From NCBI RefSeq assembly GCF_000382285.1, contig NZ_KB907927.1, positions 293,842 to 357,841 on the forward strand: a stretch of DNA of 64,000 nucleotides. Reading direction: 5' to 3'. How positions within the stretch are numbered: the stretch's first letter is position 1; each line of letters opens with the position of its first letter. Under the pieces are notes generated by a model. That model made no database searches, was not told where the DNA came from, and saw only the letters and a program-made list of their open reading frames with translations. The stretch comes from Solimonas variicoloris DSM 15731. GTDB taxonomy: Bacteria > Pseudomonadota > Gammaproteobacteria > Nevskiales > Nevskiaceae. The position numbers were made by a program, and so were the translations under genes. Positions 19,938 through 33,936 of the stretch are shown here, piece by piece.

Positions 19938-20756
19938 ATGACGAAAGGCTGGAAGATCGCCGCGCTCGCGGTCGTCGTCGGCGTCGGCACTTATGTCGGC
20001 CTGGAGCTGCTGCTGCCGCATCACAAGACGGAAGTGACGCTGGAGGGCCTGCTGCCGGCCGACACGGTGTTCTCCGGCACGCTGCAGTCGCCGGCCGACG
20101 TGGCCGCTGCGACCGCGACCCCGGGCGCCGCGCAGGCCGGCGCGGCCGAGACGGCGCCGAGCGGCCCGGCAGTCAACACCGACGACGCGGCGGCGCCTGC
20201 CGCGCCGTCCGGAGCGACCGAGACCGCGACCGCACCGCCGGCGCCTGAAGCCGAGCCGGCGCCCGCGACCGAAGTCGCGGCCGCCGCGCCGGCCGCCGCG
20301 CCCGAGCCGGCACCCGCTGCGGCAACGGAAGCCGCGCCTGCCCCGGCCGAGAAGCCGGCGGCGGCCAAGCCGGCCGCCAAGGCGCGCCCGGCGCCGGCGA
20401 AGAAGGCCGGCGCCGACGCCAAGCGCGACCTCAACGCCTCGCCGTGGTGGCAGTCCGGCAGCGGCAGCGGCCTGCAGATCGTCTACGCCGGTTCCGCCGC
20501 CTACCGGCGCGCGGTCGTGGTGATGGGCAACGGCCCGTTCGGCGACGCCGGCAGCGCTAACCAGCACATCCGCGTGCTCGATGCGAACGGCAAGCGCGTC
20601 GCCGGCAGCTGGGAAGTCAGCGCCAACAACAAGGCCATGCTGCTGTTCCCGGTGGCCCGCAACGGTCGCTACCAGCTCGTCGTCGACGCCGGCCTGGCGG
20701 ACGCGCAGAACCGGACGCTCGGCCAGAGCCTGAAGGGCAGCGTCCAGGTCCAGTAA
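19938..20756 (+). CDS. Membrane-anchored Ala/Pro-rich protein with C-terminal Ig-like domain, uncharacterised
   Basis: A 272-residue protein. Residues 5-27 are one transmembrane segment (signal anchor, with Lys at 3 and 6). Residues about 55-165 are a low-complexity Ala/Pro/Glu linker of the TonB type that would span the periplasm. Residues about 168-272 are a compact beta-rich domain (LQIVYAGSAAYRRAVVVMG, HIRVLDANGKRVAGSWEVS, GRYQLVVDAGLADAQNRTLG) that resembles the Ig-like module at the start of bacterial alpha-2-macroglobulins; this comparison is tentative. GGTTGGGG upstream supports the ATG at 19938. It stands alone. Function unknown. Confidence 0.72.
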   Translation: MTKGWKIAALAVVVGVGTYVGLELLLPHHKTEVTLEGLLPADTVFSGTLQSPADVAAATATPGAAQAGAAETAPSGPAVNTDDAAAPAAPSGATETATAPPAPEAEPAPATEVAAAAPAAAPEPAPAAATEAAPAPAEKPAAAKPAAKARPAPAKKAGADAKRDLNASPWWQSGSGSGLQIVYAGSAAYRRAVVVMGNGPFGDAGSANQHIRVLDANGKRVAGSWEVSANNKAMLLFPVARNGRYQLVVDAGLADAQNRTLGQSLKGSVQVQ

Positions 20757-21105
20757 GCCGCGCACCGCGGCGCTCGAGCCCGGCAAAGCCGCACCACGCG
20801 GCGGCGCACGGCCGCCGCCGCGTTCCAGGCCGGGCCGCCGTCGCTGCGGCATCGCCCGAGCCTGCCGTGCGTCAGACGCCGATCCCCGTTGGCGATGAGC
20901 CGCTGCGCGAACGCCGGCTGGCGAAAACCATCGGCCAGCGCTTGCCGAGCGACGTCGCCGGACCAGTCGCGATCGGCGGCATGATCGTCTGCCCGCTTTT
21001 GATACGCGGAGCGGCCGCCGGCACGCTCGCCGGGCCCGGAACGGCGGCGCCGGCGGCGGTTTCATAGAATCGCGGGCAGAATCCATCCCGAGAGGAGAAG
21101 CCTGC
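20757..21105. other. Intergenic region of 349 bp upstream of the SDR gene
   Basis: No supported gene. A TAGAAT hexamer at 21065-21070 may be the -10 element of the SDR gene, and GAGAGGAGAAG just before 21106 is a strong Shine-Dalgarno. The rest is GC-rich sequence without recognisable signals. Confidence 0.45.
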
Positions 21106-21882
21106 ATGTCCACCCGCCTGTTCGATCTCGCCGGTCGCGTCGCCATCGTCACCGGCGCTTCGCGCGGCATCGGCGCCGCCACTGCCCGCCTGCTCGCCGA
21201 ACAGGGCGCGCACGTGGTGCTCGCGTCGCGCAAGATCGAGGATCTCGAAAAGGTGCGTGACGAGATCGCCGCCGCCGGCGGCAAGGCCAGCGCGATCGCC
21301 GCGCACGGCGGCGTCAGCGAGGATCTGCAGCGGCTCGTCGCCGAGACCGTCGCCGCGCTCGGCCGGCTCGACATCCTCGTCAACAATGCCGCGACCAATC
21401 CGCACTTCGGCCATATCGCCGAGACGCCGATGGCGATGGTCGACAAGACCGTGCAGGTCAATCTGCGCGGCTACTTCGAGCTGTCCTCGCTCGCCGCCCG
21501 GCAGATGAAGCAGCACGGCGGCGGCGCGATCGTCAACATCGCCAGCATCAACGGCGTCAAGCCGGGTCTCTACCAGGGCATCTACTCGATCACCAAGGCC
21601 GCCGTCATCAACATGACGCAGGCCTTCGCCAAGGAATGCGCGGCCTGGAACGTGCGCGTCAACGCCGTGCTGCCGGGCCTCACCGACACCAAGTTCGCGT
21701 CGGCGCTGACCCGGAACGAGCAGATCCTCAAGCCGGCGCTGCAGATGATCCCGCTCGGCCGCATGGCGCAGCCGCAGGAGATCGCCCCGGCGGTGCTGTT
21801 CCTGGCCTCCGACGCGGCCAGCTACGTCACCGGCACGACGCTGACCGTCGACGGCGGCCTGCTCGGCTGCGGCGGCCTGTAG
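21106..21882 (+). CDS. Short-chain dehydrogenase/reductase (DHRS4/gluconate dehydrogenase-like)
   Basis: A 258-residue classical SDR: NAD(P) motif GASRGIG at 17-23, [12 protein letters not shown] around residue 91, catalytic S147, Y160 and K164 (YSITK), and the C-terminal [13 protein letters not shown]. The motif [10 protein letters not shown] is like carbonyl/retinol reductases of the DHRS4 type and many Actinobacteria/Proteobacteria oxidoreductases. The arginines in [11 protein letters not shown] after beta-2 suggest NADP preference (inference). It is preceded by a strong Shine-Dalgarno and convergent with the quinone oxidoreductase gene. The substrate is unknown. Confidence 0.88.
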   Translation: MSTRLFDLAGRVAIVTGASRGIGAATARLLAEQGAHVVLASRKIEDLEKVRDEIAAAGGKASAIAAHGGVSEDLQRLVAETVAALGRLDILVNNAATNPHFGHIAETPMAMVDKTVQVNLRGYFELSSLAARQMKQHGGGAIVNIASINGVKPGLYQGIYSITKAAVINMTQAFAKECAAWNVRVNAVLPGLTDTKFASALTRNEQILKPALQMIPLGRMAQPQEIAPAVLFLASDAASYVTGTTLTVDGGLLGCGGL

Positions 21883-21975
21883 GCGCCGACCGGCATCGGC
21901 GCGGCGCGCCGCCCCCCTGCTCGGCGGCGCCGGGCATCGCCGCCGCCCGCAGCGCGTCGGGCGCGGCCGCCACGC

Positions 21976-22962
21976 CTACGGCAGCAGCACCGTCGAGCCG
22001 TGCGTGCGCCGCGCCTCGAGATCGCGATGCGCCTGCGCCGCGTCGCGCAGCGCGTAGGTCTGGCCGATCGCGATGCGCACGGCGCCGCGGCGCACGACGT
22101 CGAACAGCGCGTTCGCGCAGGCGGCCAGCTCGGCCGGCGTGGCGATGTAGTCGACGAGTCGCGGCCGCGTCAGGAACAGCGAGCCCTTGCTCGCCAGCAG
22201 GCCCGGCGAGACCGGCTCGACCGCGCCCGAGGCATTGCCGAAGCTGACCAGCATGCCGCGCGGCGCGAGGCTGTCGAGCGAGGCGGCGAAGGTGTCGCGG
22301 CCGACGCCGTCATAGACCACCGGCACGCCATGGCCGCCGGTCAGCTCGCGCACGCGGGCGGCGACGTCCTCGTCGCGGTAGTGGATGACGTGATCGCAGC
22401 CGTGCGCGCGCGCCAGCTGCGCTTTTTCCTCGCTGCCGACGGTCCCGATCACGGTCGCGCCGAGGTGCTTGAGCCACTGCGTCGCGATCAGGCCGACGCC
22501 GCCGGCGGCGGCGTGCAGCAGCACAGTCTGGCCGCGCTGCACCGGATACAGGCGGCGCAGCAGGTACTCGGCCGTCATGCCCTGCAGCATCATCGCCGCC
22601 GCCGTGCGCATGTCGATGTCGTCCGGCAGGCGCACCAGGCAGGCCGCCGGAAACAGACGCTGCTCGGCATAGGCGCCGAGCGGCCCAGTGCCACCGTAGG
22701 CGACGCGGTCGCCGATCGCGAAGCCCTGCACGCCGGCGCCGACCGCGACGATGCGTCCGGCGCCTTCCGTGCCGAGCGCGGACGGCAGCGCCACCGGGTA
22801 CAGGCCGCTGCGGTGATAGGTGTCGATGTAGTTCAGGCCGATCGCCTCGTGGCGGATCAGCACCTCGCCCGGCCCCGGCGGCGCGAGCTCGAGCGTGTCC
22901 CACTGCAGCGCGTCCGGGCCGCCGTGGGCATGAATGCGAATGGCGCGGGTCGTCGGCTTCAT
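21976..22962 (-). CDS. qorA: NADPH:quinone oxidoreductase (zinc-independent MDR family)
   Basis: A 328-residue medium-chain reductase of the QorA type. Characteristic segments are GLNYIDTYHRSGLYP, LGTEGAGRIVAVG, LQGMTAEYLLRRLY and the nucleotide-binding AAAGGVGLIATQWLKHLGA. No zinc-ligand cysteine set is present, as expected for Qor. It would reduce quinones by one electron with NADPH. The ATG overlaps the glgA stop by 4 nt (ATGA), so it is translationally coupled to glycogen synthase, although a functional link is not obvious. An in-frame extension to 23028 is not family-like. Confidence 0.92.
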   Translation of the reverse strand: MKPTTRAIRIHAHGGPDALQWDTLELAPPGPGEVLIRHEAIGLNYIDTYHRSGLYPVALPSALGTEGAGRIVAVGAGVQGFAIGDRVAYGGTGPLGAYAEQRLFPAACLVRLPDDIDMRTAAAMMLQGMTAEYLLRRLYPVQRGQTVLLHAAAGGVGLIATQWLKHLGATVIGTVGSEEKAQLARAHGCDHVIHYRDEDVAARVRELTGGHGVPVVYDGVGRDTFAASLDSLAPRGMLVSFGNASGAVEPVSPGLLASKGSLFLTRPRLVDYIATPAELAACANALFDVVRRGAVRIAIGQTYALRDAAQAHRDLEARRTHGSTVLLP

Positions 22963-24407
22963 GGCGTCGTGTCTCCGGCGGCGAGGCCGCGATACAGCGA
23001 AAGATAGGCTTGCGCCGAAGCGCGCCACGAGAAGTCACGCGTCATGCCGGCGTGGCGCAGGCGGGCGCGCGTATCGGCCTGCTCGTAAAGCTGCAGCGCG
23101 CGGCGCACGCCGTAGAGCAGGCCGCCGGCATCGGCATCATTGAACAGCACGCCGCTGGCGCGGCCGTCGGCGAGGCTCGCGGCGTCGGCATCGACCACGG
23201 TATCGATCAGGCCGCCAGTGCGGCGCACGACCGGGATCGCGCCATAGCGCTGCGCGTACATCTGGTTGAGGCCGCAGGGCTCGAAGCGCGACGGCATCAG
23301 CACCAGGTCGGCGGCGGCATTGAGGCGGTGCGACAGGCGCTCGTCGTGGGCGATGCGCAAGGCGACGCGGCCGGCCGGTGCGCGTGCGGCGAAGTCCTGC
23401 AGCCGGCGCTGCAGCGCGGCGTCGCCGCTGGCCAGCAGCGCGTACTGCGCCGGCAGCTGCAGCAGCTCGTCCTGCGCGGCGGCGATCAGGTCGGCGCCCT
23501 TCTGCTCGGCGAGCCGGCCGATGAACACGACCAGCGGCCAGTCGCCCGGCGCGAGGCCCAGTTCGGCCTGCAGCAGGTATTTGTTGGCAGCCTTGCCGGC
23601 GGCGACGTCGTCGAGGCCGTAGCGGCGCTCGATCAAGGGATCGCGGCGCGGATCCCAGATCTCGGTGTCGATGCCGTTGGTGATGCCGCGCAGCACCGCG
23701 GCGCGCCAGCGCAGCACGCCGTCGAGGCCATGGCCGTACTCGGGCGTCTGGATCTCGCGCGCGTAGCTCGGGCTGACCGTGGTCAGCGCATCGCTGTAGA
23801 CGATGCCGGCCTTCATGCACGACCAGCGCCCCCAGAACTCCAGGCCGTCCGGCGTCCACCAGGCCTCCGGCAGTTGCAGCGCCTGGTACTGCGCCCGCTC
23901 GAACTGGCCCTGATAAGCGAGGTTGTGGATCGTGTAGACCAGCGCCGGACGCGGCTGCGCCGAACGCAGCCAGGGCGCGGCGAGCGCCGCCTGCCAGTCG
24001 TGCAGGTGGACGACGTCCGGCGCGAAGTCCGCGTCGAAGCCGCGACCGAGCGCGGCGACCGCCTGCGCAAAGCAGGCGAAACGCAGGGCGTTGTCGGCAA
24101 ATTCCACGCCTGCGGCATCGCGGTACGGATCGCCGTCGCGCTCGTAGAGCCCGGCGTCGGCGACCAGATACACCGGCCGCTCGTCGAGCGTGCCGCACCA
24201 CAGCTCGAGCGTGCGGCTGTGCGCCGTCAGCGTGCCGAGCGCGCGCCGCTGCGCCAGGCGCCCCTGCAGGCCGCGGTAGGCGGGCAGCACGACGCGGGCG
24301 TCGCAGCCGAGCGCACGCTGCGCCGGCGGCAGCGCGCCGATGACGTCGGCGAGCCCGCCGGTCTTGACCAGCGGAAAACATTCGGAGGCCGCGTGCAGGA
24401 CGTTCAT
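22959..24407 (-). CDS. glgA: Glycogen synthase (ADP-glucose), GT5
   Basis: Transfers glucose from ADP-glucose to the non-reducing ends of alpha-1,4-glucan. The 482-residue protein starts MNVLHAASECFPLVKTGGLADVIG, which includes the ADP-glucose-binding KTGGL at 15-19. It has VVHLHDWQAAL, VYTIHNLAYQGQF, TVSPSYAREIQTPEYGHGLDG and the C-terminal MPSRFEPCGLNQMYAQRYG with its conserved Glu. The length is normal. It is divergent from glgC (204 bp), so the two probably share a control region, and it overlaps qorA downstream. Confidence 0.96.
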   Translation of the reverse strand: MNVLHAASECFPLVKTGGLADVIGALPPAQRALGCDARVVLPAYRGLQGRLAQRRALGTLTAHSRTLELWCGTLDERPVYLVADAGLYERDGDPYRDAAGVEFADNALRFACFAQAVAALGRGFDADFAPDVVHLHDWQAALAAPWLRSAQPRPALVYTIHNLAYQGQFERAQYQALQLPEAWWTPDGLEFWGRWSCMKAGIVYSDALTTVSPSYAREIQTPEYGHGLDGVLRWRAAVLRGITNGIDTEIWDPRRDPLIERRYGLDDVAAGKAANKYLLQAELGLAPGDWPLVVFIGRLAEQKGADLIAAAQDELLQLPAQYALLASGDAALQRRLQDFAARAPAGRVALRIAHDERLSHRLNAAADLVLMPSRFEPCGLNQMYAQRYGAIPVVRRTGGLIDTVVDADAASLADGRASGVLFNDADAGGLLYGVRRALQLYEQADTRARLRHAGMTRDFSWRASAQAYLSLYRGLAAGDTTP

Positions 24408-24611
24408 GGGCTTGGTTCGGATCGTGCTAGGACTTCATCGTCGAGCGCAATCCGCATAGTTTAGAGCGCGGCTGGCGCGCCGACCCGAGGCGCCGCGAAT
24501 TTCCTTTCACCCGCGGACGCGCGATAGTTCGGTACGCAGCCGCACGGCGACGGGTCGTGGCCTGCGTTGTGCTTGCGTCTTCGCTCGGCGAATCCAGATA
24601 CGGGAGTCCGC

Positions 24612-25868
24612 ATGACCGGTAACCGCGAAACACGCTTCGTCAGCCGCCTGACACGCGAGACGCTCGCGCTGGTGATGGCCGGCGGACGCGGCACCCGTCT
24701 GATGCAGCTGACCTCGGCGCGCGCCAAGCCGGCGGTGCCGTTCGGCGGCAAGTTCCGCATCATCGACTTCACGCTGTCGAACTGCATCAACAGCGGCATC
24801 CGCCGCATCGGCGTGCTGACCCAGTACAAGAGCAATTCACTGCTGCGGCCGCTGCAGCTGGGCTGGAGCTTCCTGCGCGGCCAGCTCGGCGAGTTCGTCG
24901 AGTTGCTGCCGGCCGAGCAGCGCGGCGAGATCGCCTCGTGGTACGCCGGCACCGCCGACGCCGTCTACCAGAATCTCGACTTCATCAAGGAACACCAGCC
25001 GGCCTACGTGCTGATCCTCGCCGGCGATCACGTCTACAAGATGGACTACGGCCGCATGCTCGCGCACCACGCACGCACCGGCGCGATGATCACGGTCGGC
25101 TGCCTGGAGGTACCGCTGCAGGAGGCCAGCGCCTTCGGCGTCATGCAGATCGACGAGAACACCCGCGTGCGCCGCTTCGACGAAAAGCCGCGCGACCCGC
25201 AGCCGATTCCCGGCAAGCCGGACCGCGCGCTCGCCAGCATGGGCATCTACGTGTTCGACGCCCACTTCCTGCTGCGCTGGCTGCTGCGCGACGCCGGCAT
25301 CGCCGAGTCGAGCCACGACTTCGGCAAGGACGTGGTGCCTTCGGCGATCGCCGAAGGCGGCGTCTACGCCTACGAATTCACCGATCTCTACGATCCGGCG
25401 CGGCAGGGCTACTGGCGCGACGTCGGCACCGTCGACGCCTACTGGCAGGCGAATCTCGAGCTGACCGACGTCACGCCGGAGCTGAACCTCTACGACGAGG
25501 AATGGCCGATCTGGACGCACACGCCGCAGGTGCCGCCGGCCAAGTTCGTGTTCGACGATCCCGAGCGGCGCGGCTGCGCGACCGACTCGCTGATCAGCGG
25601 CGGCTGCATCGTCTCCGGCGCCCAGGTCCGACGCAGCGTGCTGTTCTCGCGCGTGCGCGTCGACAGCGGCAGCCGGATCGAAGAAACGCTGCTGCTGCCC
25701 GACGTGCGCGTCGGCCGCAACTGCCGCGTGCGCAAGGCGATCATCGACGAAGGCTGCGAGCTGCCGGACGGCACCGTGATCGGCGAAGACCGCGAGCGCG
25801 ATGCCCGCCTGTTCCACGTCAGCGAAGGCGGTGTCACACTGGTGACGCGCGAGATGCTGCTCGCTTGA
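24612..25868 (+). CDS. glgC: Glucose-1-phosphate adenylyltransferase
   Basis: Makes ADP-glucose from glucose-1-phosphate and ATP, the regulated step of glycogen synthesis. The 418-residue protein has the nucleotidyl transferase domain with AGGRGTRL at 23-30, [27 protein letters not shown] and [11 protein letters not shown]. The C-terminal left-handed beta-helix follows with [20 protein letters not shown]. Alternative upstream frame start (24567) has no homology; the ATG at 24612 follows GGGAG. It leads the plus-strand glycogen/trehalose series, 187 bp before treS. Confidence 0.96.
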   Translation: MTGNRETRFVSRLTRETLALVMAGGRGTRLMQLTSARAKPAVPFGGKFRIIDFTLSNCINSGIRRIGVLTQYKSNSLLRPLQLGWSFLRGQLGEFVELLPAEQRGEIASWYAGTADAVYQNLDFIKEHQPAYVLILAGDHVYKMDYGRMLAHHARTGAMITVGCLEVPLQEASAFGVMQIDENTRVRRFDEKPRDPQPIPGKPDRALASMGIYVFDAHFLLRWLLRDAGIAESSHDFGKDVVPSAIAEGGVYAYEFTDLYDPARQGYWRDVGTVDAYWQANLELTDVTPELNLYDEEWPIWTHTPQVPPAKFVFDDPERRGCATDSLISGGCIVSGAQVRRSVLFSRVRVDSGSRIEETLLLPDVRVGRNCRVRKAIIDEGCELPDGTVIGEDRERDARLFHVSEGGVTLVTREMLLA

Positions 25869-25910
25869 AGCCGGCCAGCGCCATGAGCGTCGCGTTCATG
25901 CGCCAGTCAT

Positions 25911-25935
25911 GCCGGGGTGACGAGACTGCCCCGGC
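25911..25935. repeat. Inverted repeat in the glgC-treS gap
   Basis: Perfect 7-bp stem GCCGGGG (25911-25917) and CCCCGGC (25929-25935) with an 11-nt loop, 43 bp after the glgC stop. There is no T-run, so it may only attenuate or separate expression of glgC and the treS group. Confidence 0.35.
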
Positions 25936-26055
25936 GCCCGCCATCCGTTCCGACCGCGCCCGTTCGATGCTGCCGATCCGCCACGTCGCGCCTCCGTCGC
26001 CCGCGCCCTGCCGCTGCCCCGCCGCGCTCGGGCGTAGTGCAGTGCAGGATCCGAG

Positions 26056-29441
<3,386 letters not shown>

Positions 29442-29445
<4 letters not shown>

Positions 29446-31661
29446 ACGACCTGTCGCAAGCCGCTGACGACCGCGGCCTGCTGCTGCCCGAGGCGCCGCT
29501 CGCCGCGCTCGGCGGCGGCTACTGCGGCGATCCGTTCGCCTGGCTCGGTCCGCACCCCGATGCCGGCAACGGCACTACCGTCGTGCGCGCCTACGTGCCC
29601 GGCGTCGAGCGCATCGATCTGCTCGGCCGCGACGGCGCGCCGCTGGCGACGATGCGGCCGATCCAGATTCCCGGCCTGCATGCCGCGCGCATCGCCGGCG
29701 GCACCGCCTACCGGCTGCGCCTGCACTGGCCGGGCCTCGAACAGGAGAGCGAGGACCCCTACGCTTTCGGCCTGCTGCTCGGCGAGCTGGACCTGTATCT
29801 GATCGGCGAAGGCAGCCACCGCGAACTCGGCCGCTGCCTCGGCGCGCAGGCGACGACGGTCGACGGCATCGCCGGCGTGCGCTTCGCCGTCTGGGCGCCG
29901 AACGCGCGGCGCGTATCGGTGGTCGGCGACTTCAACAGCTGGGACGGCCGCCGTCACCTGATGCGCCTGCGCAAGCCGGCCGGCGTCTGGGAACTGTTCG
30001 TGCCGCGCCTCGCGCCGGGCACGCGCTACAAGTACGAGGTGCTCGGCGCGCAGGGCCTGCTGCCGCTCAAGGCCGACCCGGTCGCGCTGCAGAGCGAGAC
30101 GGCACCGGGCACCGCCTCGGTGGTCGCCGCGCCCGATCGCCACGTCTGGCAGGACCAGGCGTGGATGGCGGCGCGTGCGCAGCGGCAGTCGCCGCAGGCG
30201 CCGCTGTCGGTCTACGAGGTGCACGCCGGCTCGTGGCGCCGTCGCTGGGACGCCGGACGGCCGCCGCCGGACTGGGACGAGCTGGCCGAGCAGCTGATTC
30301 CGTACGTCGCCGGACTCGGCTTCACGCATATCGAGCTGCTGCCGGTGATGTCGCATCCGTTCGGCGGCTCCTGGGGCTACCAGCCGCTCGGCCTGTATGC
30401 GCCGCAGGCCGAGTTCGGCGATCCGGACGCGCTGCGGCGTTTCGTCGACCGCGCGCACGGCGCCGGCCTCGGCGTGATTCTCGACTGGGTGCCGGCGCAT
30501 TTTCCGACCGACGTGCACGGCCTCGCCCGCTTCGACGGCACCGCACTGTACGAGCACGAAGACCCGCGCGAAGGTTTCCACCAGGACTGGAACACGCTGA
30601 TCTACAACCTCGGCCGCCGCGAGGTGCACGGCTTCATGCTGTCGAGCGCGCTGCACTGGCTGGAGCGCTATCACATCGACGGCCTGCGCGTCGACGCCGT
30701 CGCCTCGATGCTCTACCGCGACTATTCGCGGCAGCCGGGCGAATGGATCCCGAACCGCTACGGCGGCCGCGAGAACCTCGAGAACGTCGACTTCCTGCGC
30801 CATCTCAACGACGTCGTGCACGAGCGCTGTCCCGGCGCGCTGATGATCGCCGAGGAGTCGACGGCCTGGCCCGGCGTGTCGCGGCCGACGCGCGACGGCG
30901 GCCTCGGCTTCTCGTACAAATGGAACATGGGCTGGATGCACGACACGCTGCAGTACATCCGCCGCGACCCGGTGCACCGCCATCATCATCACGACGAGCT
31001 GACCTTCGGCCTGATCTACGCCTTCTCCGAGAACTTCGTGCTGCCGCTGTCGCACGACGAGGTCGTGCACGGCAAGGGCTCGCTGCTCGGCAAGATGCCG
31101 GGCGACCGCTGGCAGCGCTTCGCCAATCTGCGTGCCTATTTCGGCTTCATGTGGTCGCATCCGGGCAAAAAGCTGCTGTTCATGGGCGGCGAGCTGGCGC
31201 AGACGCGCGAATGGGACCACGACGCCGAGCTCGACTGGGGCGCGCTCGCCGATCCGCTGCACGCCGGCATGCAGCGCCTGGTCGCCGATCTGAACCGCCT
31301 CTACGTCGCCGAACCGGCGCTGCACGTCGCCGACTGCGAAAGCCGCGGCTTTCACTGGCTGGTCGGCGACGACCGCGCCAACAGCGTCTACGCCTACGTC
31401 CGCTACGGCGACGACGCCGCGCCGCCGGTGATGGCGATCTGCAATTTCACGCCGGTGGCGCGGCGCGGCTATCGCCTCGGCTGTCCGCGTACCGGCCGCT
31501 GGCGCGAGATCCTCAACACCGACTCGCGCCATTACGGCGGCAGCGACATCGGCAACGCCGGCGAGCTGCAGGCCGGCGGCGATCCGCGCCACGGCCAGCC
31601 GTTCTCGCTGGCGCTCGACCTGCCGCCGCTGGCCGTGGTCTGGCTGCGGCATGAATCCTGA
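29442..31661 (+). CDS. glgB: 1,4-alpha-glucan branching enzyme
   Basis: Forms alpha-1,6 branches in glycogen. The 739-residue protein has an N-terminal CBM48 region with [23 protein letters not shown], then the GH13 barrel with [29 protein letters not shown] (nucleophile Asp), [11 protein letters not shown] (acid Glu) and [15 protein letters not shown]. The start is GTG at 29442, overlapping the treS stop (GTGA); AAGGAG lies 8 nt upstream, which decides this start over the longer frame. The extra N-terminal domain is typical of long GlgB types. Confidence 0.96.
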
Positions 31662-31734
31662 ATGAGCTTTAGCCGATGCGCGCCGGCCGGCGTCGGCCCG
31701 CGCCGGCGCCGCCACCGCGACAAGGAACCGCCCG

Positions 31735-33936
31735 ATGTCCCTCGACCTCCCCGACCGACTGCTGCCGCCGACGCCGCAACAGACCGACGGCCCGCTCGGC
31801 GCGCACTGGGATGGGCGCGGCACGCAGTTCGCGGTGTTCTCGGAAAGCGCCGATCTCATCGAACTGTGCCTGTTCGACACCGCCGGCCGTCACGAGCTGC
31901 GCCTGCCGATGCCCGAGTGCGTCGACGGCGTCTGGCGCGGCTATCTGCCGAACGCGCGGCCCGGCCAGCGCTACGGCTACCGCGCCTACGGCACCTACGA
32001 GCCGCGCGCCGGCAAGCGCTTCAACCCGCACAAGCTGCTGGTCGACCCCTACGCGCGCCAGCTCGCCGGCGAGCTCAAATGGCACGACGCGCTGTATGGC
32101 TACAAGGTCGGCTCGCCGCGCGGCGATCTCTCGTTCGACCGCCGCGACAGCGCCGCCTACGTGCCGAAGGCGGTGATCGTCGACGAGCATTTCGACTGGG
32201 GCAATGACCATCCGCCGCGCGTGCCCTGGGCGCAGAGCACGATCTACGAGCTGCACGTGCGCGGCTACACCATGCGCGGCGACGGCTACTTCGAGCACGA
32301 CCGCGGCACCTTCGGCGCGCTCGGCCATCCGCGCACGATCGACTACCTCAAGCGCCTCGGCATCACCGCCGTCGAGCTGCTGCCGGTCCACGCCTTCGTC
32401 CGCGACCGCTATCTCGTCGAGCGCGGCCTCACCAATTACTGGGGCTACAACACGCTCGCCTTCTTCACCCCGGAGCGCGCCTACCTGTCGGATGGCACGC
32501 TCGGCCAGGTGAAGTGGGCGATCCGGCAGCTGCACGCCGCCGGCATCGAGGTGATCCTCGACGTCGTCTACAACCACACCTGCGAAGGCAGCCAGCTCGG
32601 CCCGACGCTGTCGCTGCGCGGCCTCGACAACGCCGCCTACTACCGCCTGCTGCCGAGCGATCCGCGCCAATACATCAACGACACCGGCTGCGGCAATACC
32701 GTCAACCTCAGCCATCCGGCGACGATCCGCCTGGTCATGGACTCGCTGCGCTACTGGGTGCAGGAGTTCCATGTCGACGGCTTCCGCTTCGACCTCGGCG
32801 TCACGCTGGGCCGCGAGGACAACGGCTACACGCCGGGCGCCGGCTTCTTCGACGCGCTGATGCAGGACCCGGTGCTGGCGCGCGTCAAGCTGATCTCCGA
32901 ACCCTGGGACATCGGCCCCGGCGGCTACCAGATCGGCAACCATCCGGCCGGCATGGCGGAGTGGAACGGCAAGTTCCGCGACGACGTGCGCCGCTACTGG
33001 AAGGGCGACGCCGGCATGCGGCCGGCGCTCGCCGCGCGCCTGCAGGGCTCGGCGGAGATGTTCGACCATCACCGCCGCCGGCCATGGGCCAGCGTCAACT
33101 TCGTCACCGCGCACGACGGCTTCACGCTCGAGGATCTGGTCAGCTACAACGCCAAGCACAACGAAGCCAACGCCGAGGACAACCGCGACGGCAGCGACGA
33201 CAACGACAGCTCCAACTGGGGCGTCGAGGGCGCGACGACCGATGCCGCGACCATCGCTCAGCGCGAGCGCACCAAGCGCGCGCTGCTGGCGACGCTGCTG
33301 GTCGCGCACGGCACGCCGATGCTGCTGGCCGGCGACGAATTCGGACAGACGCAGGACGGCAACAACAACGCCTACTGTCAGGACAACGAGGTCGCCTGGC
33401 TCGACTGGTCGCGCGCCGAGACGCCGCGCGGCGCGGCGCTGCGCGACTTCGTCGCCCGCGTGCTGGCGCTGCGCCGCGAGTATCCGCTGCTGCAGGGCCA
33501 CTACTTCCAGCACGCGCGCATCGAGTACGCGCCGGGCCTGCGCGACGTGTTCTGGTTCGACGAGGACGGCATCGAGCTCAACGAAGACGACTGGAACAAT
33601 CCGAACGCGCGTCTGCTCGGCCTGCGCCGCGCCGGCCCCAGCCCCGCGCACGAGCAGACGCTCGACATCGTCGTCGCGCTGTTCAACGCCGACGGCAGCA
33701 CCTACCGCTTCGACCTGCCGCCGCCGGCCCTCGATTACCGGCTGCTGCTCGACACCGGCGCGCCCGAGCGACGCGAGCTGCACATCGCCGACGGCAGCGT
33801 CGACGTCGCCGGCCACAGCCTGATGCTGCTCGCCGCGCGCGTCGAGCGTGCCGCGCTGGCGCCCGGCGCCGGCATCGCCGCCAACGAGCCGCGCGTGCTC
33901 GCCGCCGAGGACGACGACGAGGCGCAGGCCGCATGA
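31735..33936 (+). CDS. glgX: Glycogen debranching enzyme (isoamylase type)
   Basis: Hydrolyses alpha-1,6 branch points left after phosphorylase action. The 733-residue GH13 enzyme has an N-terminal CBM48 (GRGTQFAVFSESADLIELCLFD), WGYNTLAFFTPERAY, VDGFRFDLGVTLGR with nucleophile D353, LISEPWDIG with acid E389, and TAHDGFTLEDLVSYNAKHNEANAEDNRDG with D461. ATG 31735 follows AAGGAA. The 73-bp gap after glgB has no clear terminator. The stop overlaps the treZ start (ATGA). Acidic C-terminus. Confidence 0.95.
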   Translation: MSLDLPDRLLPPTPQQTDGPLGAHWDGRGTQFAVFSESADLIELCLFDTAGRHELRLPMPECVDGVWRGYLPNARPGQRYGYRAYGTYEPRAGKRFNPHKLLVDPYARQLAGELKWHDALYGYKVGSPRGDLSFDRRDSAAYVPKAVIVDEHFDWGNDHPPRVPWAQSTIYELHVRGYTMRGDGYFEHDRGTFGALGHPRTIDYLKRLGITAVELLPVHAFVRDRYLVERGLTNYWGYNTLAFFTPERAYLSDGTLGQVKWAIRQLHAAGIEVILDVVYNHTCEGSQLGPTLSLRGLDNAAYYRLLPSDPRQYINDTGCGNTVNLSHPATIRLVMDSLRYWVQEFHVDGFRFDLGVTLGREDNGYTPGAGFFDALMQDPVLARVKLISEPWDIGPGGYQIGNHPAGMAEWNGKFRDDVRRYWKGDAGMRPALAARLQGSAEMFDHHRRRPWASVNFVTAHDGFTLEDLVSYNAKHNEANAEDNRDGSDDNDSSNWGVEGATTDAATIAQRERTKRALLATLLVAHGTPMLLAGDEFGQTQDGNNNAYCQDNEVAWLDWSRAETPRGAALRDFVARVLALRREYPLLQGHYFQHARIEYAPGLRDVFWFDEDGIELNEDDWNNPNARLLGLRRAGPSPAHEQTLDIVVALFNADGSTYRFDLPPPALDYRLLLDTGAPERRELHIADGSVDVAGHSLMLLAARVERAALAPGAGIAANEPRVLAAEDDDEAQAA

